DNA from: Oryzomonas sp.
Lineage (GTDB): Bacteria; Desulfobacterota; Desulfuromonadia; Geobacterales; Pseudopelobacteraceae
Assembly: GCA_031292255.1 (NCBI GenBank)
Contig: JARLHN010000031.1
Coordinates: forward strand, 49,498-113,497
DNA length: 64,000 nucleotides
Reading direction: 5' to 3'
The notes under the pieces: model-generated
What the model saw: only the letters and a program-made list of their open reading frames with translations
Databases searched by the model: none
What the model was told of the DNA's origin: nothing
In this document: positions 43,822-53,612 of the stretch, in pieces
Numbering within the stretch: position 1 is the stretch's first letter
Layout: every line of letters starts with the position of its first letter
Position numbers and translations under genes: made by a program

Positions 43822-44385
43822 ATGCGCGTAATTGCGGGAAGTGTGCGGGGGATGAAACTTGCGGTGCCCCGGGGGATGCAGACACGGCCAACAGCCGACC
43901 GGGTCAGGGAAGCACTTTTCGGCATCATCACGAGTCGTTATGAGCTTGAACAGGCCCAGGTACTTGATATCTGCGCAGGAACCGGGAGTCTGGGGATCGA
44001 GGCTCTCAGCCGGGGAGCCGATTCTTGCTGCTTCGTGGAACAGGACCGGCGCGTGCTGGCGGTACTGGAAAAAAATCTGGAGGCTACCGGTTTCACCGCC
44101 CGGTCGCAGATTGTTACCGTTGATTGCCTCAAGGCTTTGCGTCTTCTGGCAGCACGACAGCGGCGCTTCGATGTGGTGTTCTTTGATCCTCCCTATGCCT
44201 CGGCTCTTTACAGCACCGTTCCGGAGTTGCTGGGCGGCCACTCCCTGCTGGCGGGGGACGGGCTTCTGATCGTGGAATGCGCGGCACGTAATCCCCTGCC
44301 GGAACGGATGGGAACGTTGAACAGGGTTGACCGCCGGGTTTACGGTGACACGGCGCTGGAGTTTTTCACGCTGGAGGGCGTATGA
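43822..44385 (+). CDS. rsmD: 16S rRNA (guanine(966)-N2)-methyltransferase
   Basis: A 187-residue SAM-dependent methyltransferase. MRVIAGSVRGMKLAVP is the family N-terminus, RPTADRVREALF follows, the SAM motif is VLDICAGTGSLGIEALSRGA near 50-70, and the catalytic motif is FFDPPYA near 117. It methylates G966 of 16S rRNA. The stop overlaps coaD by four bases, the same rsmD-coaD pairing seen in many bacteria. Confidence 0.96.
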   Translation: MRVIAGSVRGMKLAVPRGMQTRPTADRVREALFGIITSRYELEQAQVLDICAGTGSLGIEALSRGADSCCFVEQDRRVLAVLEKNLEATGFTARSQIVTVDCLKALRLLAARQRRFDVVFFDPPYASALYSTVPELLGGHSLLAGDGLLIVECAARNPLPERMGTLNRVDRRVYGDTALEFFTLEGV

Positions 44386-44867
44386 AGAAGATCGCAGTCT
44401 ATCCCGGTTCCTTTGATCCCATTACCTATGGTCACCTGGACATCATAAGCCGGGGTTTGAAGATTTTCGACGAGGTGGTGGTGGCGGTGGCCGCCAATTC
44501 CCAGAAGAATCCCCTGTTTTCCATCGACGAACGGGTCGGCCTGATCCGCGACGTGTTCAAGGATGAACAACGGGTGGTGGTTGACACCTTCAGCGGCCTT
44601 CTGATAGATTATGTATCTTCACGTCAGGCACACGTCATCATCAGGGGGCTGCGTGCCATATCGGACTTTGAGTACGAGTTCCAGATCGCCCAGATGAACA
44701 GCACGATCGGCCAGGGCGTCGAGACGTTGTTCATGATGACATCGCTGCAATACGGTTACCTCTCCTCCTCCATCGTCAAGGAGGTCTGCCTGCTGAACGG
44801 CAACATCGACCGGTTTGTGCCGCCGGAGGTGAAGGCCGCCCTGAGGGTGAAACTCGGAACCAAGTGA
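44382..44867 (+). CDS. coaD: Phosphopantetheine adenylyltransferase
   Basis: A 161-residue enzyme of coenzyme A synthesis that makes dephospho-CoA from phosphopantetheine and ATP. The nucleotidyltransferase motif YPGSFDPITYGHLDII (T/HxGH) is at residues 6-21, and the second motif YLSSSIVKEV is near 128. Family length. Overlaps rsmD by four bases. Confidence 0.97.
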   Translation: MKKIAVYPGSFDPITYGHLDIISRGLKIFDEVVVAVAANSQKNPLFSIDERVGLIRDVFKDEQRVVVDTFSGLLIDYVSSRQAHVIIRGLRAISDFEYEFQIAQMNSTIGQGVETLFMMTSLQYGYLSSSIVKEVCLLNGNIDRFVPPEVKAALRVKLGTK

Positions 44868-44952
44868 ACGGCTGCCCATGGGGCGGTGTCCTGCGGAACC
44901 ATCCCGGCGTCCGAATGCCCATCCTTTTTAGCCAGCAAGCGAGGTGCATACC

Positions 44953-45144
44953 ATGATCACACGGGACATGATTATCGCCGACATTATCAGGCAGCACCCG
45001 GAAACATTGCCCGTATTCCAGCGCTTTCATCTTGACTGTTACGAATGCCAGATCGCCGACCTCGAAACCATTGAACATGGCGCGGGTGTTCACAAGGTTG
45101 CCATCGTCGAACTGCTTGAAGCGTTGAACAAATCTCTGAAATGA
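44953..45144 (+). CDS. DUF1858 small protein
   Basis: A 63-residue protein matching the DUF1858 fold: MIIADIIRQHPETLPVFQRF, then a Cys-x-x-Cys pair (YECQ preceded by DCYEC) typical of the redox-disulfide subgroup, and a C-terminal helix. GAGGTG lies seven bases upstream of ATG 44953. Such domains accompany redox enzymes, but none is adjacent here; function unknown. Confidence 0.8.
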   Translation: MITRDMIIADIIRQHPETLPVFQRFHLDCYECQIADLETIEHGAGVHKVAIVELLEALNKSLK

Positions 45145-45195
45145 ACCCCCGGCTCAAGATCGCCTGCAGGTTATTCCCTTTGCGGATTCCACTCC

Positions 45196-46284
45196 ATGAA
45201 TGATTTTGAAAATTACGCCAATTATTTTTCCATTGGCATGAAGGTTGGCGTCGGCATTCCTCTGGCGAATGCCGGGGTGTTCCGCGACTGGGCAATAATT
45301 CACGAGATCGATGAGGATTTCGTTTCCCTCCAGCTTTCCCGCGATCAATTCCCTCACGATATTTCCCTCCACGTGGGCCAGATTCTCGATCTACGCGGCG
45401 GTAAGGATGACAGCGGCTATAGTTGCCGGGCCATTATCGTTGCCGAAGGTCCTGCCCAGGAGATACTTCTCCGCCTGATCGGCGAGATCGTTTCCGATGA
45501 ACTGCGGGAGTACTACCGTATCGATGCCTTTCTACCGATCAAGTATTATATTTCCCTTGAGCAGAACGTGGACACGCTCAAGCAGGAGTGGGCGCAGCGC
45601 CGCGAGCAGCGCCAGATCGTCGATGCCGACAGCAGGCACGAGCACTGGGACAGCAGTCTTTTGCCGGGCAGTGCGGAACTTCCCCCGGAACGGCGGTTCG
45701 AACAAGCCAGGGACGTCCTGGGAGAGGAAAGGGATCAGGTTGAGGAGCATGGTGACTCATGGGACACCATCATACCGCTGGCCGCCAACATCAGCGGCGG
45801 CGGCGTGCGCATCACCACCCACCAGCTGTTTGAAAACGGCGTCTACGTGTTGCTGGAGATACTGGTTCCCATGCCGCGCCGCATCGTGGACATCGTGGCG
45901 CGGGTCATCACCGCCAACCGCAACTACGCTGCCGGCGGAGACCGCGAATACTTCAACACCGGCATGCAGTTCGTTTTTATCGACGAACGGGACCGGGACG
46001 CCATCGTCAATCACATATCCAGCGTTCAGCTCAAACGGATACGCCAGTTGCGTGAACAGTTCATCTTCCGCGACGACCTCGCTGCCGAGAGTGAAGTGAA
46101 GGAGGCGCCGCCCCTGTTCAACTGGGCCGGCGTCGTAAGGTGGCTTGGCTATACCTTTGTCTTATTGATGATCATGGTGCTCGTATTCAAGTATTTCAGG
46201 CATTATGCCAAGGACCACCCCAAAAATGAGATCGAGGAGATATTCGAGGGGGGGATCAGGAAGTATCTGGAGCAGTTCAAGTAA
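45196..46284 (+). CDS. PilZ-like domain protein with C-terminal membrane anchor
   Basis: A 362-residue protein. The first 100 residues resemble a flagellar-brake-type PilZN domain (GMKVGVGIPLANAG, VSLQLSRDQFP). A PilZ-like part follows, with YYRIDAFLPIKYYI at about 112, the NISGGGVRI motif near 198 and YFNTGMQFVFIDERDRDAI near 255. A transmembrane helix lies at about 317-335, close to the C-terminus. PilZ domains bind cyclic di-GMP; here the RxxxR motif is not obvious, so ligand binding is uncertain. Single gene. Confidence 0.8.
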   Translation: MNDFENYANYFSIGMKVGVGIPLANAGVFRDWAIIHEIDEDFVSLQLSRDQFPHDISLHVGQILDLRGGKDDSGYSCRAIIVAEGPAQEILLRLIGEIVSDELREYYRIDAFLPIKYYISLEQNVDTLKQEWAQRREQRQIVDADSRHEHWDSSLLPGSAELPPERRFEQARDVLGEERDQVEEHGDSWDTIIPLAANISGGGVRITTHQLFENGVYVLLEILVPMPRRIVDIVARVITANRNYAAGGDREYFNTGMQFVFIDERDRDAIVNHISSVQLKRIRQLREQFIFRDDLAAESEVKEAPPLFNWAGVVRWLGYTFVLLMIMVLVFKYFRHYAKDHPKNEIEEIFEGGIRKYLEQFK

Positions 46285-46336
46285 TTTTCATCTGACAGGA
46301 TTTTCGGGTCTATAACCCAAAGAAAGGCTAGGCTAA

Positions 46337-46360
46337 TTCCCCCCCTTGATAAGGGGGGAA
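46337..46360. terminator. Terminator hairpin after the PilZ-like gene
   Basis: TTCCCCCC pairs with GGGGGGAA around TTGATAA, 53 bases beyond the stop at 46284. It separates the convergent PilZ-like and recB genes. Confidence 0.65.
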
Positions 46361-46417
46361 GACAAAAGCACCTTTGTTTCGATTATAGTTATAAAAGTTT
46401 GATCCTGCATTGAACGC

Positions 46418-46454
46418 AACACGAGCCCGGGCGGATGACGTCAGGGCTCGTGTT
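46418..46454. terminator. Hairpin terminator after recB
   Basis: AACACGAGCCC pairs exactly with GGGCTCGTGTT across a 15-base loop, with TTTTG on the plus-strand side. It lies 22 bases beyond the recB stop and probably works in both directions. Confidence 0.7.
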
Positions 46455-46475
46455 GTTTTGCATCGGGGGCGGAAG

Positions 46476-49400
46476 CTACCTCGTGACAGCCTCCCCCTCC
46501 GCCAGCAGCAGTTCGCCTGCCCGGCTGATGAACCCGGCCGATGGTTTGTGGTGGTAGATGCCATACGCGTCTGAAGTCGCCGAAACCCCGCGCAGGAAGA
46601 CATAGACGGCACCGCCGCAATGCGTGTCGTAGTCGTATCCCGGCAGGCGCAGGCGCAGCATCCGGTCGAGCGCCAGGGTATAGAGGTGATACTGGAGGAT
46701 GTAGGCGTGCCGGGCCATGGACTCCCTGAGTCCGGCCGGTCCGTATTCTTCCCGTCGATAGCCCAGGTGGTTGGATTTCCAGTCGATGATGTAGTAGCGG
46801 CCGTTGTGCTCGAAGACCATGTCCATGAAGCCCTGCAGCATGCCGCGCCCCTGTTTGAAGCTGAGCCCCGCCAGAACCCGGCTGAAATCCCCATGCACAT
46901 GGTGGTCGAGCAGGCCGTCGAACAACGCCCCGAGCACACTGGCGGAGAGCTGCCTTATGGGCAGGAAAAACTCCATCTCCACCCGCCACGACCCTGGTTG
47001 CAGGCGGGAGAGGCAAAAGGTCGGGTCGTCAGGGCAGAGCGCTGCCCGGGTCACATCCGCCACCATGGCGCTGACTGCCGGAATCCAGCTTTGCTCGTAG
47101 CCGTTGGCCCGCAGGCGTTCGGTCGTGGTCCGGGTGATGATTTCGGGCTCCAGCCGCGCATAGTCCAGCCGCTCGAAGATCTCGTGCAGACAGGTGCCTG
47201 ACGCGGCACCGCGGGGAAAATCGAAGATGCCGCCCAGCTCGCGCTCGGGGACCTCGTCTCCTCCCGTGTCCGAGATTGCGCCCCCGGCAAGGGCATCGTA
47301 ATCCTGGGGTTGAATAGGGCGTTCCCCACCACCGGCAAGGGAACTGAAACTGGCCACGCGCCAGTCGGCGGGTATGGTGGCGGTGAACGGGGGGCAGGCC
47401 AACGGCAAGTCGTCTCCCGCTGCCGGCCGGTAAGCGGGAGCCGGCTCGGGCGGCGGCATTATTTCGGAGACGATGCCGGGCGCCGCGCCTTCAAACTCCC
47501 TCAACGCCGCCAGGATGGCGGTATCGTCTTGCCCCTTCAGCGGCGGTGCTCCGGGGCCGTGGATCAGGCGGAACAGTGGGGAGGCATCGGCTTGACTGAT
47601 GCCTCCCCAGACGACGTAACAACGGAATTCGGCCCGGGTGAGGGCTACGTAGAGCAGGCGAGCGGCCTCCCCATCCCGTTCCCGTCGGGTAACCTGCTCG
47701 TGTTCCTCCCGCAGATCGGAGCCGAGATCGAGCGTCAGGTTGCCGTCCGCGTCGTGAAAGATTACCCGTTCGGGGGCGTCCGAGGGAACGTCCCAGGCAT
47801 AGGGGAGAAAGACCAGGGGATACTGGAGCCCCTTGCTGGCGTGGATGGTTGCGATCTTGACGGCATTGTCGTCGGTCTCCAGGCGCAAAAGGGCGGTCTC
47901 GTCTTCGGTGAAGCCGGTGATGCGCCGTTCCAGCCATGCGATAAGGGATTCGATGGCGTCATCGCCCTCCTGGGCGAACTGGTGAAGCAACTCCGTGCAA
48001 TGAAGCAGGTTGGTCAGGCGCCGTTCTCCGTCGGGCAGGCAGAGAAGCCGTTCCCGCACCCCGCAGGCATCCAGCAGGAACGAGGCCAGGGGCATGATGC
48101 CGCCGGCGTGGTACGCCTCCCGCAGGCCGTGGAAGCGCTCAAGCCACAGCTCCCATTCCCTGCCGTCGGCCTGCGCCGCGGCAACCAGGTCCACGCTCAG
48201 TCCCCCCAATCCCCCCAGGAGCGCCTCCGTTACCAGTGACTCCCGGTACGGTTCGGCGGCGGCCCGCAGGATGCGCAGCAAGTCGAGGGCCTCGGGCGTC
48301 TCGAAGATGGTCCGGTTCCCCTGTTGAACCGACGGGATAGCGCGGGCGTTCAGTGCCTTCTGGACCAGGTCGGCCTGGGTGTGGGTGCGCACCAGCACGG
48401 CGATGTCGCCGGGGAGCAGTTTGCGCTCCTCTCCGGCGCTGCGGAGCAGGTGCGGTCCCGTCAAAAGGCGGGAGATCTCGGCTGCCACGGCGTCCGCAAT
48501 CGGCCCGCGGGCTTCGCCCTTGGTGGGCGTTTTTCCCGCCAAGCGGGGATAGACCCAGAAGCGCAGGGGGGTGTCATCGGGATGGCCGTCCACCAGCAGC
48601 GCATCGCGGGGGTCGCGGCCCGGCTTGACCGGCCCATGGCCGATGGCGTCGCAGAGGAAGGGATTGTCGGCCATGAAGAGCGTGTTGACCCCCTGGACCA
48701 AGGCCGCTGTCGAACGGCGGTTGGTGTCCAGGCTCCAGCGCATGGCGTCGTCCACGGAACGGGCCGCGTCCAGGTAGGCGAATAGGTCGGCACCGCGAAA
48801 GCTGTAGATGGCCTGTTTGGGGTCCCCGATCAGAAACAATGGGTATGACGGCGAGCCATTCGCGGCAGCAACCCCCGCCAAGCGCCCGAATATGCGCCAC
48901 TGCAACGGGTCTGTATCCTGGAACTCGTCGATCAGGGCCGCCTGGTAGCGTTCCCGAAGCCTGGCAGCCAAATGGTCGCCGCCATCGCCTTCCAATGCCT
49001 GGTACAGGTCCAGCAGCAGGTCGTCATAACTGCGCAGGTTGCGCAACCGCTTGCGCCGGGGCAGCTCCTCCCGCAGCCAGCCGTGAAACTCGGCCAGGCA
49101 GTGGCCCCATTCCGTTTTGAAGGCGCGATCCGCATGCCGGACGGCTTCGTGCAGACGCTGGCAGAGCGCGAAAAACTGGTGTCCGGGCGCTTCGTTTCCC
49201 TTGGTGGTCCTCTTTTCCAGATTTTCGCTGGTGAAGAGCAGCAGCCTGTCGCAGGCCATGGCGGGGGGGCCGTCGAACCACGCATCCAAGTGAGCGGCCG
49301 CAGCCTCGACTTGGGCCGGTTTGTAGCTGGCCTGGTGGAGTCCGGGGCGTTTCAACAGGGCGAGGATGACCTCCCGCTCTCCCTTCCAGATGGGGGCTGC

Positions 49401-50057
49401 CTGGTAAAAAAGCTCGTCGCGCCGGGCGGCGACGGCATTGAAATCCACATCTTCGGCCTCGGGCACGATGCGCAGGCCGGGCGTCTGGATATGCCCCCTG
49501 AAGGGTGCCAGGAGGGATTCCGGGGTGCGGCCCTCTGTCACCAGCCGCTCCAGAAAGGCGTCCTGGCGGGCCAGAAGGGTGGTGCGCCAGAAATCGTCGG
49601 CTGCTTCCTGCACCAGCGCCGACTGGTCGGCCGCCATGTCGGTGTCGAACAGGGAACCGCTTTCAAAGGCATTCTCCGCCAGTGCCCGTTGGCAGAAACC
49701 ATGGATGGTGTAGATGGCGGCATCGTCGAAGGAATAGAGCGCCCTGGTAAGCAAGCGAACTGCCTGGTCACGTTTGCGGCAGCGTTTCAGCAACAGCGCT
49801 TCCAGTTCGTCCCCCTCCCTGGCGCCCGTTGCGAACAGCTCCAGCGTCGTTGCGATGCGCCGGCGGATGCGGTCGCGCAGTTCGGCAGTGGCGGCTTTGG
49901 TATAGGTTACCACCAGGATGTTTTCGGGACGCAGTTCCCGTTCAAGCAGCAGCCTGATGTAGAGCGCTGCAATGGTCCAGGTCTTGCCGGTGCCGGCGCT
50001 GGCCTCGATCAGGTTGAGGCCGGACAGGCCGATATCTCCAGGGGCGAGCGGCTTCAT
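46476..50057 (-). CDS. recB: Exodeoxyribonuclease V beta subunit
   Basis: A 1193-residue helicase-nuclease of double-strand break repair. Walker A (EASAGTGKTWTIAALY, residue 18 on), motif Ia (VVTYTKAATAELRDR), Walker B (LIDEFQDTDPLQW), motif III (GDPKQAIYSFRGADL) and later motifs (ATIHASKGLQYPLVF, LLYVALTRAEFR) form the SF1 helicase. The C-terminal nuclease has IIDWKSNHLG and YILQYHLYTLALDRML with catalytic Asp and Lys. The start overlaps the recC stop by four bases. No recD gene follows here; a terminator does. Confidence 0.96.
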   Translation of the reverse strand: MKPLAPGDIGLSGLNLIEASAGTGKTWTIAALYIRLLLERELRPENILVVTYTKAATAELRDRIRRRIATTLELFATGAREGDELEALLLKRCRKRDQAVRLLTRALYSFDDAAIYTIHGFCQRALAENAFESGSLFDTDMAADQSALVQEAADDFWRTTLLARQDAFLERLVTEGRTPESLLAPFRGHIQTPGLRIVPEAEDVDFNAVAARRDELFYQAAPIWKGEREVILALLKRPGLHQASYKPAQVEAAAAHLDAWFDGPPAMACDRLLLFTSENLEKRTTKGNEAPGHQFFALCQRLHEAVRHADRAFKTEWGHCLAEFHGWLREELPRRKRLRNLRSYDDLLLDLYQALEGDGGDHLAARLRERYQAALIDEFQDTDPLQWRIFGRLAGVAAANGSPSYPLFLIGDPKQAIYSFRGADLFAYLDAARSVDDAMRWSLDTNRRSTAALVQGVNTLFMADNPFLCDAIGHGPVKPGRDPRDALLVDGHPDDTPLRFWVYPRLAGKTPTKGEARGPIADAVAAEISRLLTGPHLLRSAGEERKLLPGDIAVLVRTHTQADLVQKALNARAIPSVQQGNRTIFETPEALDLLRILRAAAEPYRESLVTEALLGGLGGLSVDLVAAAQADGREWELWLERFHGLREAYHAGGIMPLASFLLDACGVRERLLCLPDGERRLTNLLHCTELLHQFAQEGDDAIESLIAWLERRITGFTEDETALLRLETDDNAVKIATIHASKGLQYPLVFLPYAWDVPSDAPERVIFHDADGNLTLDLGSDLREEHEQVTRRERDGEAARLLYVALTRAEFRCYVVWGGISQADASPLFRLIHGPGAPPLKGQDDTAILAALREFEGAAPGIVSEIMPPPEPAPAYRPAAGDDLPLACPPFTATIPADWRVASFSSLAGGGERPIQPQDYDALAGGAISDTGGDEVPERELGGIFDFPRGAASGTCLHEIFERLDYARLEPEIITRTTTERLRANGYEQSWIPAVSAMVADVTRAALCPDDPTFCLSRLQPGSWRVEMEFFLPIRQLSASVLGALFDGLLDHHVHGDFSRVLAGLSFKQGRGMLQGFMDMVFEHNGRYYIIDWKSNHLGYRREEYGPAGLRESMARHAYILQYHLYTLALDRMLRLRLPGYDYDTHCGGAVYVFLRGVSATSDAYGIYHHKPSAGFISRAGELLLAEGEAVTR

Positions 50058-53000
50058 GGGGCGCTCTCCTGTGCCACGGCCAAAAACGGCCCCCAGATCT
50101 GTTCGCCCAGCCGTTCGAACACGTCGTCCAATGGATCGTTGCGTCCGAAACAAAGCGCAAAGGCCGGGTCGGCCGACTCCGGCCTCAACCGGCTGAACGG
50201 GGCGCCGTACCAGCATCGTTCCGCCTCCTGCCGCCCCTTGCCCAGAAAGTGGAAGGAGGTTTCGGGGAAGAAGGGGAGCGGGCGGCGCAACCCGCTGCCG
50301 TAGATATCCAGCAGTTCCCGCAGCAAACGTGCGGCATCCTCCAAGGGGGGCAGGGAGAGCATGCCGTCGCGGCATACCAGCAGGCTTTCCCGCGGATAGC
50401 CGCCGACCCCGGCGCAGCAAAGCGCCAGGTGCTCGATCCAAAGGGCAAGCCGGTCCCTGGCCCTGATCCGTGCGCAGCGATAACGCAGCAGCCGTTCATT
50501 CCGGATATCGGCCAGGGTCCCGGAAACCCTGAATGCACCCAGTTCCAGGGAGAGCGACAGCGGTTCCAGCGGGGCGGAGAGATGGGGGGCAAGCCGGTCG
50601 CTGAAGACGCGCGCCTCGCCCAGCGCCCTGTCAAAGGCAATCTGCCCGGCGGCCAGCGGCGGAAGCCGGGAAGCGGATCGGGCCGCGGCGTAGAGATCCC
50701 GGCAATCCGATCCCTTCAGCAAAAGCGCCACCATCTCCTGTTTCAGGTTGAAACCTTCCAGGGCATCCAGACTGAAAGCTTCCCGCTCCTCTGCTTCGTT
50801 GCCGGGCCTGACGGGGCGCACCCCCAGGCGGCGTGACAGGAAATAGGCGGCTGGATTGGAGAAAAAGCGGATCAGGTCGTCCAACCCCACCTCGCGCCAA
50901 TCGTCGTCCGGTTCCGCCAGGCTCCCCTCCATGAAGGGGAGGGGCCGGAGACCGGTGGTTCGTCTTGTCTCCAGGGCCTGGCAGGTGCTGCGTGAATAGC
51001 TGAACAGCGCCCGGTCCCCGGAGGGGGTGAAATAGGCAGGGTTGAAGCCTTGCAGGCGATGGCGCGTCTCCACTTTCGGGGAGCGCGGTTCATCGTCAGC
51101 TCCGTGGACCACAAAACCCTCCCTGATATAGTCCAGCAGTTCGCTGACCGTCACCGAGGGGGGAAGCACGCTGTTGTCGCGCTCACCCTGGCCGGTATAG
51201 CTGATGTAAAGGCGTTCCGTGGCCGACATGAGCGCCTCGAGGAACAAGTAGCGGTCCTCGTCCCGGAGCGACCGGTCGCCACGGCGGCGCTTGCCGGCCA
51301 GCAGGCTGAAGCCGGGGGGGCGCTTGACCCGCGGAAAGACACCGTCGTTCATGCCGGTCAGGCAGACCACCCGGAAGGGGATGCTGCGCATGGGGAGCAT
51401 GGCGCAAAAGGTGACGCGTCCCCCCAGAAAGCCATAGGAGGCCCCCGGCCGGTCGAGCAGAGTCGTGAGATGGTCGGTCAGGGCCTCCGGGTCTATGGCA
51501 GAGGAAAAACCGCTTCGCTCCTGCATATCCCTGAGTTGCACAAAGGCTTCGTGCAGCGCCTTGAGACCGGTGTCCGCAGTCTCGACGGGGCTGAGCAGGC
51601 TGTCGGCAACCAGCGCCAGGCTGTCGGCCCACTCCGCAAGGGTGTGGGAGCGTCCCAGAAGGGCGGCCGCCTCCCGGACGCGGCCCATGAACCCGGCCAG
51701 TTTGCCCAGGGCCGCGGCCCGGGTTCCCTCGATGCCGGGAAATGGGAGCATATCCCCGAAGAGCCGGTTATTGTCGGGGGCCAGCGCATACCCCAGCAGC
51801 ATTCGATCCAGGGCGGCCTGCCAACTGTTCTCGGCAAAAGGGGGAAAGCCGAGCGAAGAACGCTGATCCCGGTCAAGCCCCCAGCGGACGCCGCTGTCCC
51901 GCAGCCATGTGCGGATGTTCTGCAATTCGTCGGTCGTCAGGGAAAAATGTGCCATGACGTGGGGCGTTTCCAGCAGTTCCAGCATACTGTTGACGCCGAA
52001 ACGGCCGGAGGGAAGGGCCAGGATGCGCAGGAACGCCTCAATGGCCGGATTGTCGCGGCGCTGGCTCTGGTCGGCAATGGTGTAGGGGATCCCCGGACGG
52101 TCGCCGCCGGCCGCGCCGAAAACGGCCGAGATATAGGGGGCATAGGCCTCGATATCCGGCGTCATCACCACGATCTGGCGGGGCTCCAGGCCGGGCAGCT
52201 CCCGGAACATGTCCAGCAGGCTGTCGTAGAGCACCTCCATCTCTCGCATGGGGCTGTGGCAGCTATTGACCCGGATGGAACGATCATCGCCCGCGACAAC
52301 GCCTTTTTCCGCGTTTCCGGTGCTCCTGTCGCGCAGTTCCAGGATATCGGCCTGAATCAGGAAGAGGAGACGGGTGCCTTCCGGCCGGGGAACCGATTCA
52401 TCCAGATCCTCCGTGTCGGCGCCGCTGTCGAGCAGCATGGAGAAGAACTCCTGGCCCAAGGTGCCAAGGGAGGAGAGAAGCGGATTGCCGGTCTCGAAGT
52501 ATTCGGCGGCATCCACCGGCAACTCCGGGCGCAGCAGCAGATCGGCCTGCCGTTTGCGCGAGATGATGTCGCCCCAGTATTCTCCGCAGGGGTTGAGCAG
52601 GTAGAAACGCACATCGGCGATCCGGGTAAGAAGCGAGATTGCCTCCATGTGAAAGGGGGGCAGGTAGGAAATGCCGAACAGGTTGAAGCGTTCCGGCAAG
52701 CGCCCCGCAGGGATGGGGCCGGACGACAGCCGTTCCTTGAACTGGCGCAGCAGCGCGGCGCGGTGCTGTCCGGGGAACTTGCGGGATACCGCTCTCCAAA
52801 GCTGCGGCTGCCAGCCGTCGCCGTCGCCCCGGTCCCAGGCCAGAAGCGCCTCGGGACGGAAGATGGTGTATTGGTCAAAGGTGTCGGCAATCGTGCGGGA
52901 GAGCTGCAACAAAGCCCGGCCGTCCCGGCGTCCGGAGCAATAGCGGCGCAGCGGCTCGAACCCTGTCCTGTCCAGCAACCCCGGCAGGTCCGCCATGATC

Positions 53001-53284
53001 CGCCAGGCCATGACGTCGGGGGCAAAGGGGGAGGGGTAGGCAAGGTTGGGCAGCACGGCGCGGAAGATATCCTCCAGCTGTTCGTTGGGAAAGGGGAAGC
53101 GCAGGTTGGCGGAAACGCCGTTCAGGCGGGCCAGTTCCATGGCTATCCAGCGGGCCATGCCGGAGCTCTGCACCACCACGGTCTCCGGGGCCAGGGGGGA
53201 ACCGGTCTGTACGGCAAAATCGGCCGCCATGCGGCCGATGAGGCGTTGCAGGGAACTACTGGTGATGACGTTGAGCATGCCCAT
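50054..53284 (-). CDS. recC: Exodeoxyribonuclease V gamma subunit
   Basis: A 1076-residue RecC. MLNVITSSSLQRLIGRMA opens the inactive helicase fold and ETVVVQSSGMARWIAMELA follows. The central region has MTPDIEAYAPYISAVFG and GRVTFCAMLPMRSIPFRVV...GMNDGVFPR, and the C-terminal half resembles the RecB nuclease fold without catalytic residues. RecC holds the enzyme together and recognises Chi. Operon with recB (four-base overlap). Confidence 0.96.
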   Translation of the reverse strand: MGMLNVITSSSLQRLIGRMAADFAVQTGSPLAPETVVVQSSGMARWIAMELARLNGVSANLRFPFPNEQLEDIFRAVLPNLAYPSPFAPDVMAWRIMADLPGLLDRTGFEPLRRYCSGRRDGRALLQLSRTIADTFDQYTIFRPEALLAWDRGDGDGWQPQLWRAVSRKFPGQHRAALLRQFKERLSSGPIPAGRLPERFNLFGISYLPPFHMEAISLLTRIADVRFYLLNPCGEYWGDIISRKRQADLLLRPELPVDAAEYFETGNPLLSSLGTLGQEFFSMLLDSGADTEDLDESVPRPEGTRLLFLIQADILELRDRSTGNAEKGVVAGDDRSIRVNSCHSPMREMEVLYDSLLDMFRELPGLEPRQIVVMTPDIEAYAPYISAVFGAAGGDRPGIPYTIADQSQRRDNPAIEAFLRILALPSGRFGVNSMLELLETPHVMAHFSLTTDELQNIRTWLRDSGVRWGLDRDQRSSLGFPPFAENSWQAALDRMLLGYALAPDNNRLFGDMLPFPGIEGTRAAALGKLAGFMGRVREAAALLGRSHTLAEWADSLALVADSLLSPVETADTGLKALHEAFVQLRDMQERSGFSSAIDPEALTDHLTTLLDRPGASYGFLGGRVTFCAMLPMRSIPFRVVCLTGMNDGVFPRVKRPPGFSLLAGKRRRGDRSLRDEDRYLFLEALMSATERLYISYTGQGERDNSVLPPSVTVSELLDYIREGFVVHGADDEPRSPKVETRHRLQGFNPAYFTPSGDRALFSYSRSTCQALETRRTTGLRPLPFMEGSLAEPDDDWREVGLDDLIRFFSNPAAYFLSRRLGVRPVRPGNEAEEREAFSLDALEGFNLKQEMVALLLKGSDCRDLYAAARSASRLPPLAAGQIAFDRALGEARVFSDRLAPHLSAPLEPLSLSLELGAFRVSGTLADIRNERLLRYRCARIRARDRLALWIEHLALCCAGVGGYPRESLLVCRDGMLSLPPLEDAARLLRELLDIYGSGLRRPLPFFPETSFHFLGKGRQEAERCWYGAPFSRLRPESADPAFALCFGRNDPLDDVFERLGEQIWGPFLAVAQESAP

Positions 53285-53612
53285 GGCAGCAAACTATACC
53301 GGAAATTGTGGGACAAACAAAGGGGAAGTCTATAAAACAGAAAAACCATTCCATCGGCATCCTGTCAATACGAGCGGTTTTGTCTTCATTCCGATAGTTG
53401 TATCCCCTGCCACCGCGACCTCTCCGCAAGAAAGCTGTTGTCGTTGCTCCGGCCGGCGTGTTATACATAGGATATACTTGAACCACGGGGCTGATCCCTG
53501 TGGTTTTTGTTTTACGCTTCCCAATAATCGGGATACGCACGTTAATGACATTATTGTATCCTCCTGCCAGGCCGGTCCGGTATCAGGAGGCATAACCCAA
53601 GGAGCAAGATCC
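53285..53612. promoter_or_regulatory. Leader region of rhlE with terminator-like hairpin (53481-53513)
   Basis: The 328 bases between divergent recC and rhlE hold no gene. At 53481-53504 a stem (AACCACGGGG against CCCTGTGGTT) is followed by a T-run, oriented on the plus strand although no plus-strand gene ends there. It therefore lies in the rhlE leader, about 100 bases before the start codon, and may act as an attenuator. Confidence 0.5.

Noticed and set aside
51050-53335. A 761-codon plus-strand frame opposite recC
   Set aside because: Antisense shadow of recC; the recC motifs and operon overlap leave no doubt about the true strand.
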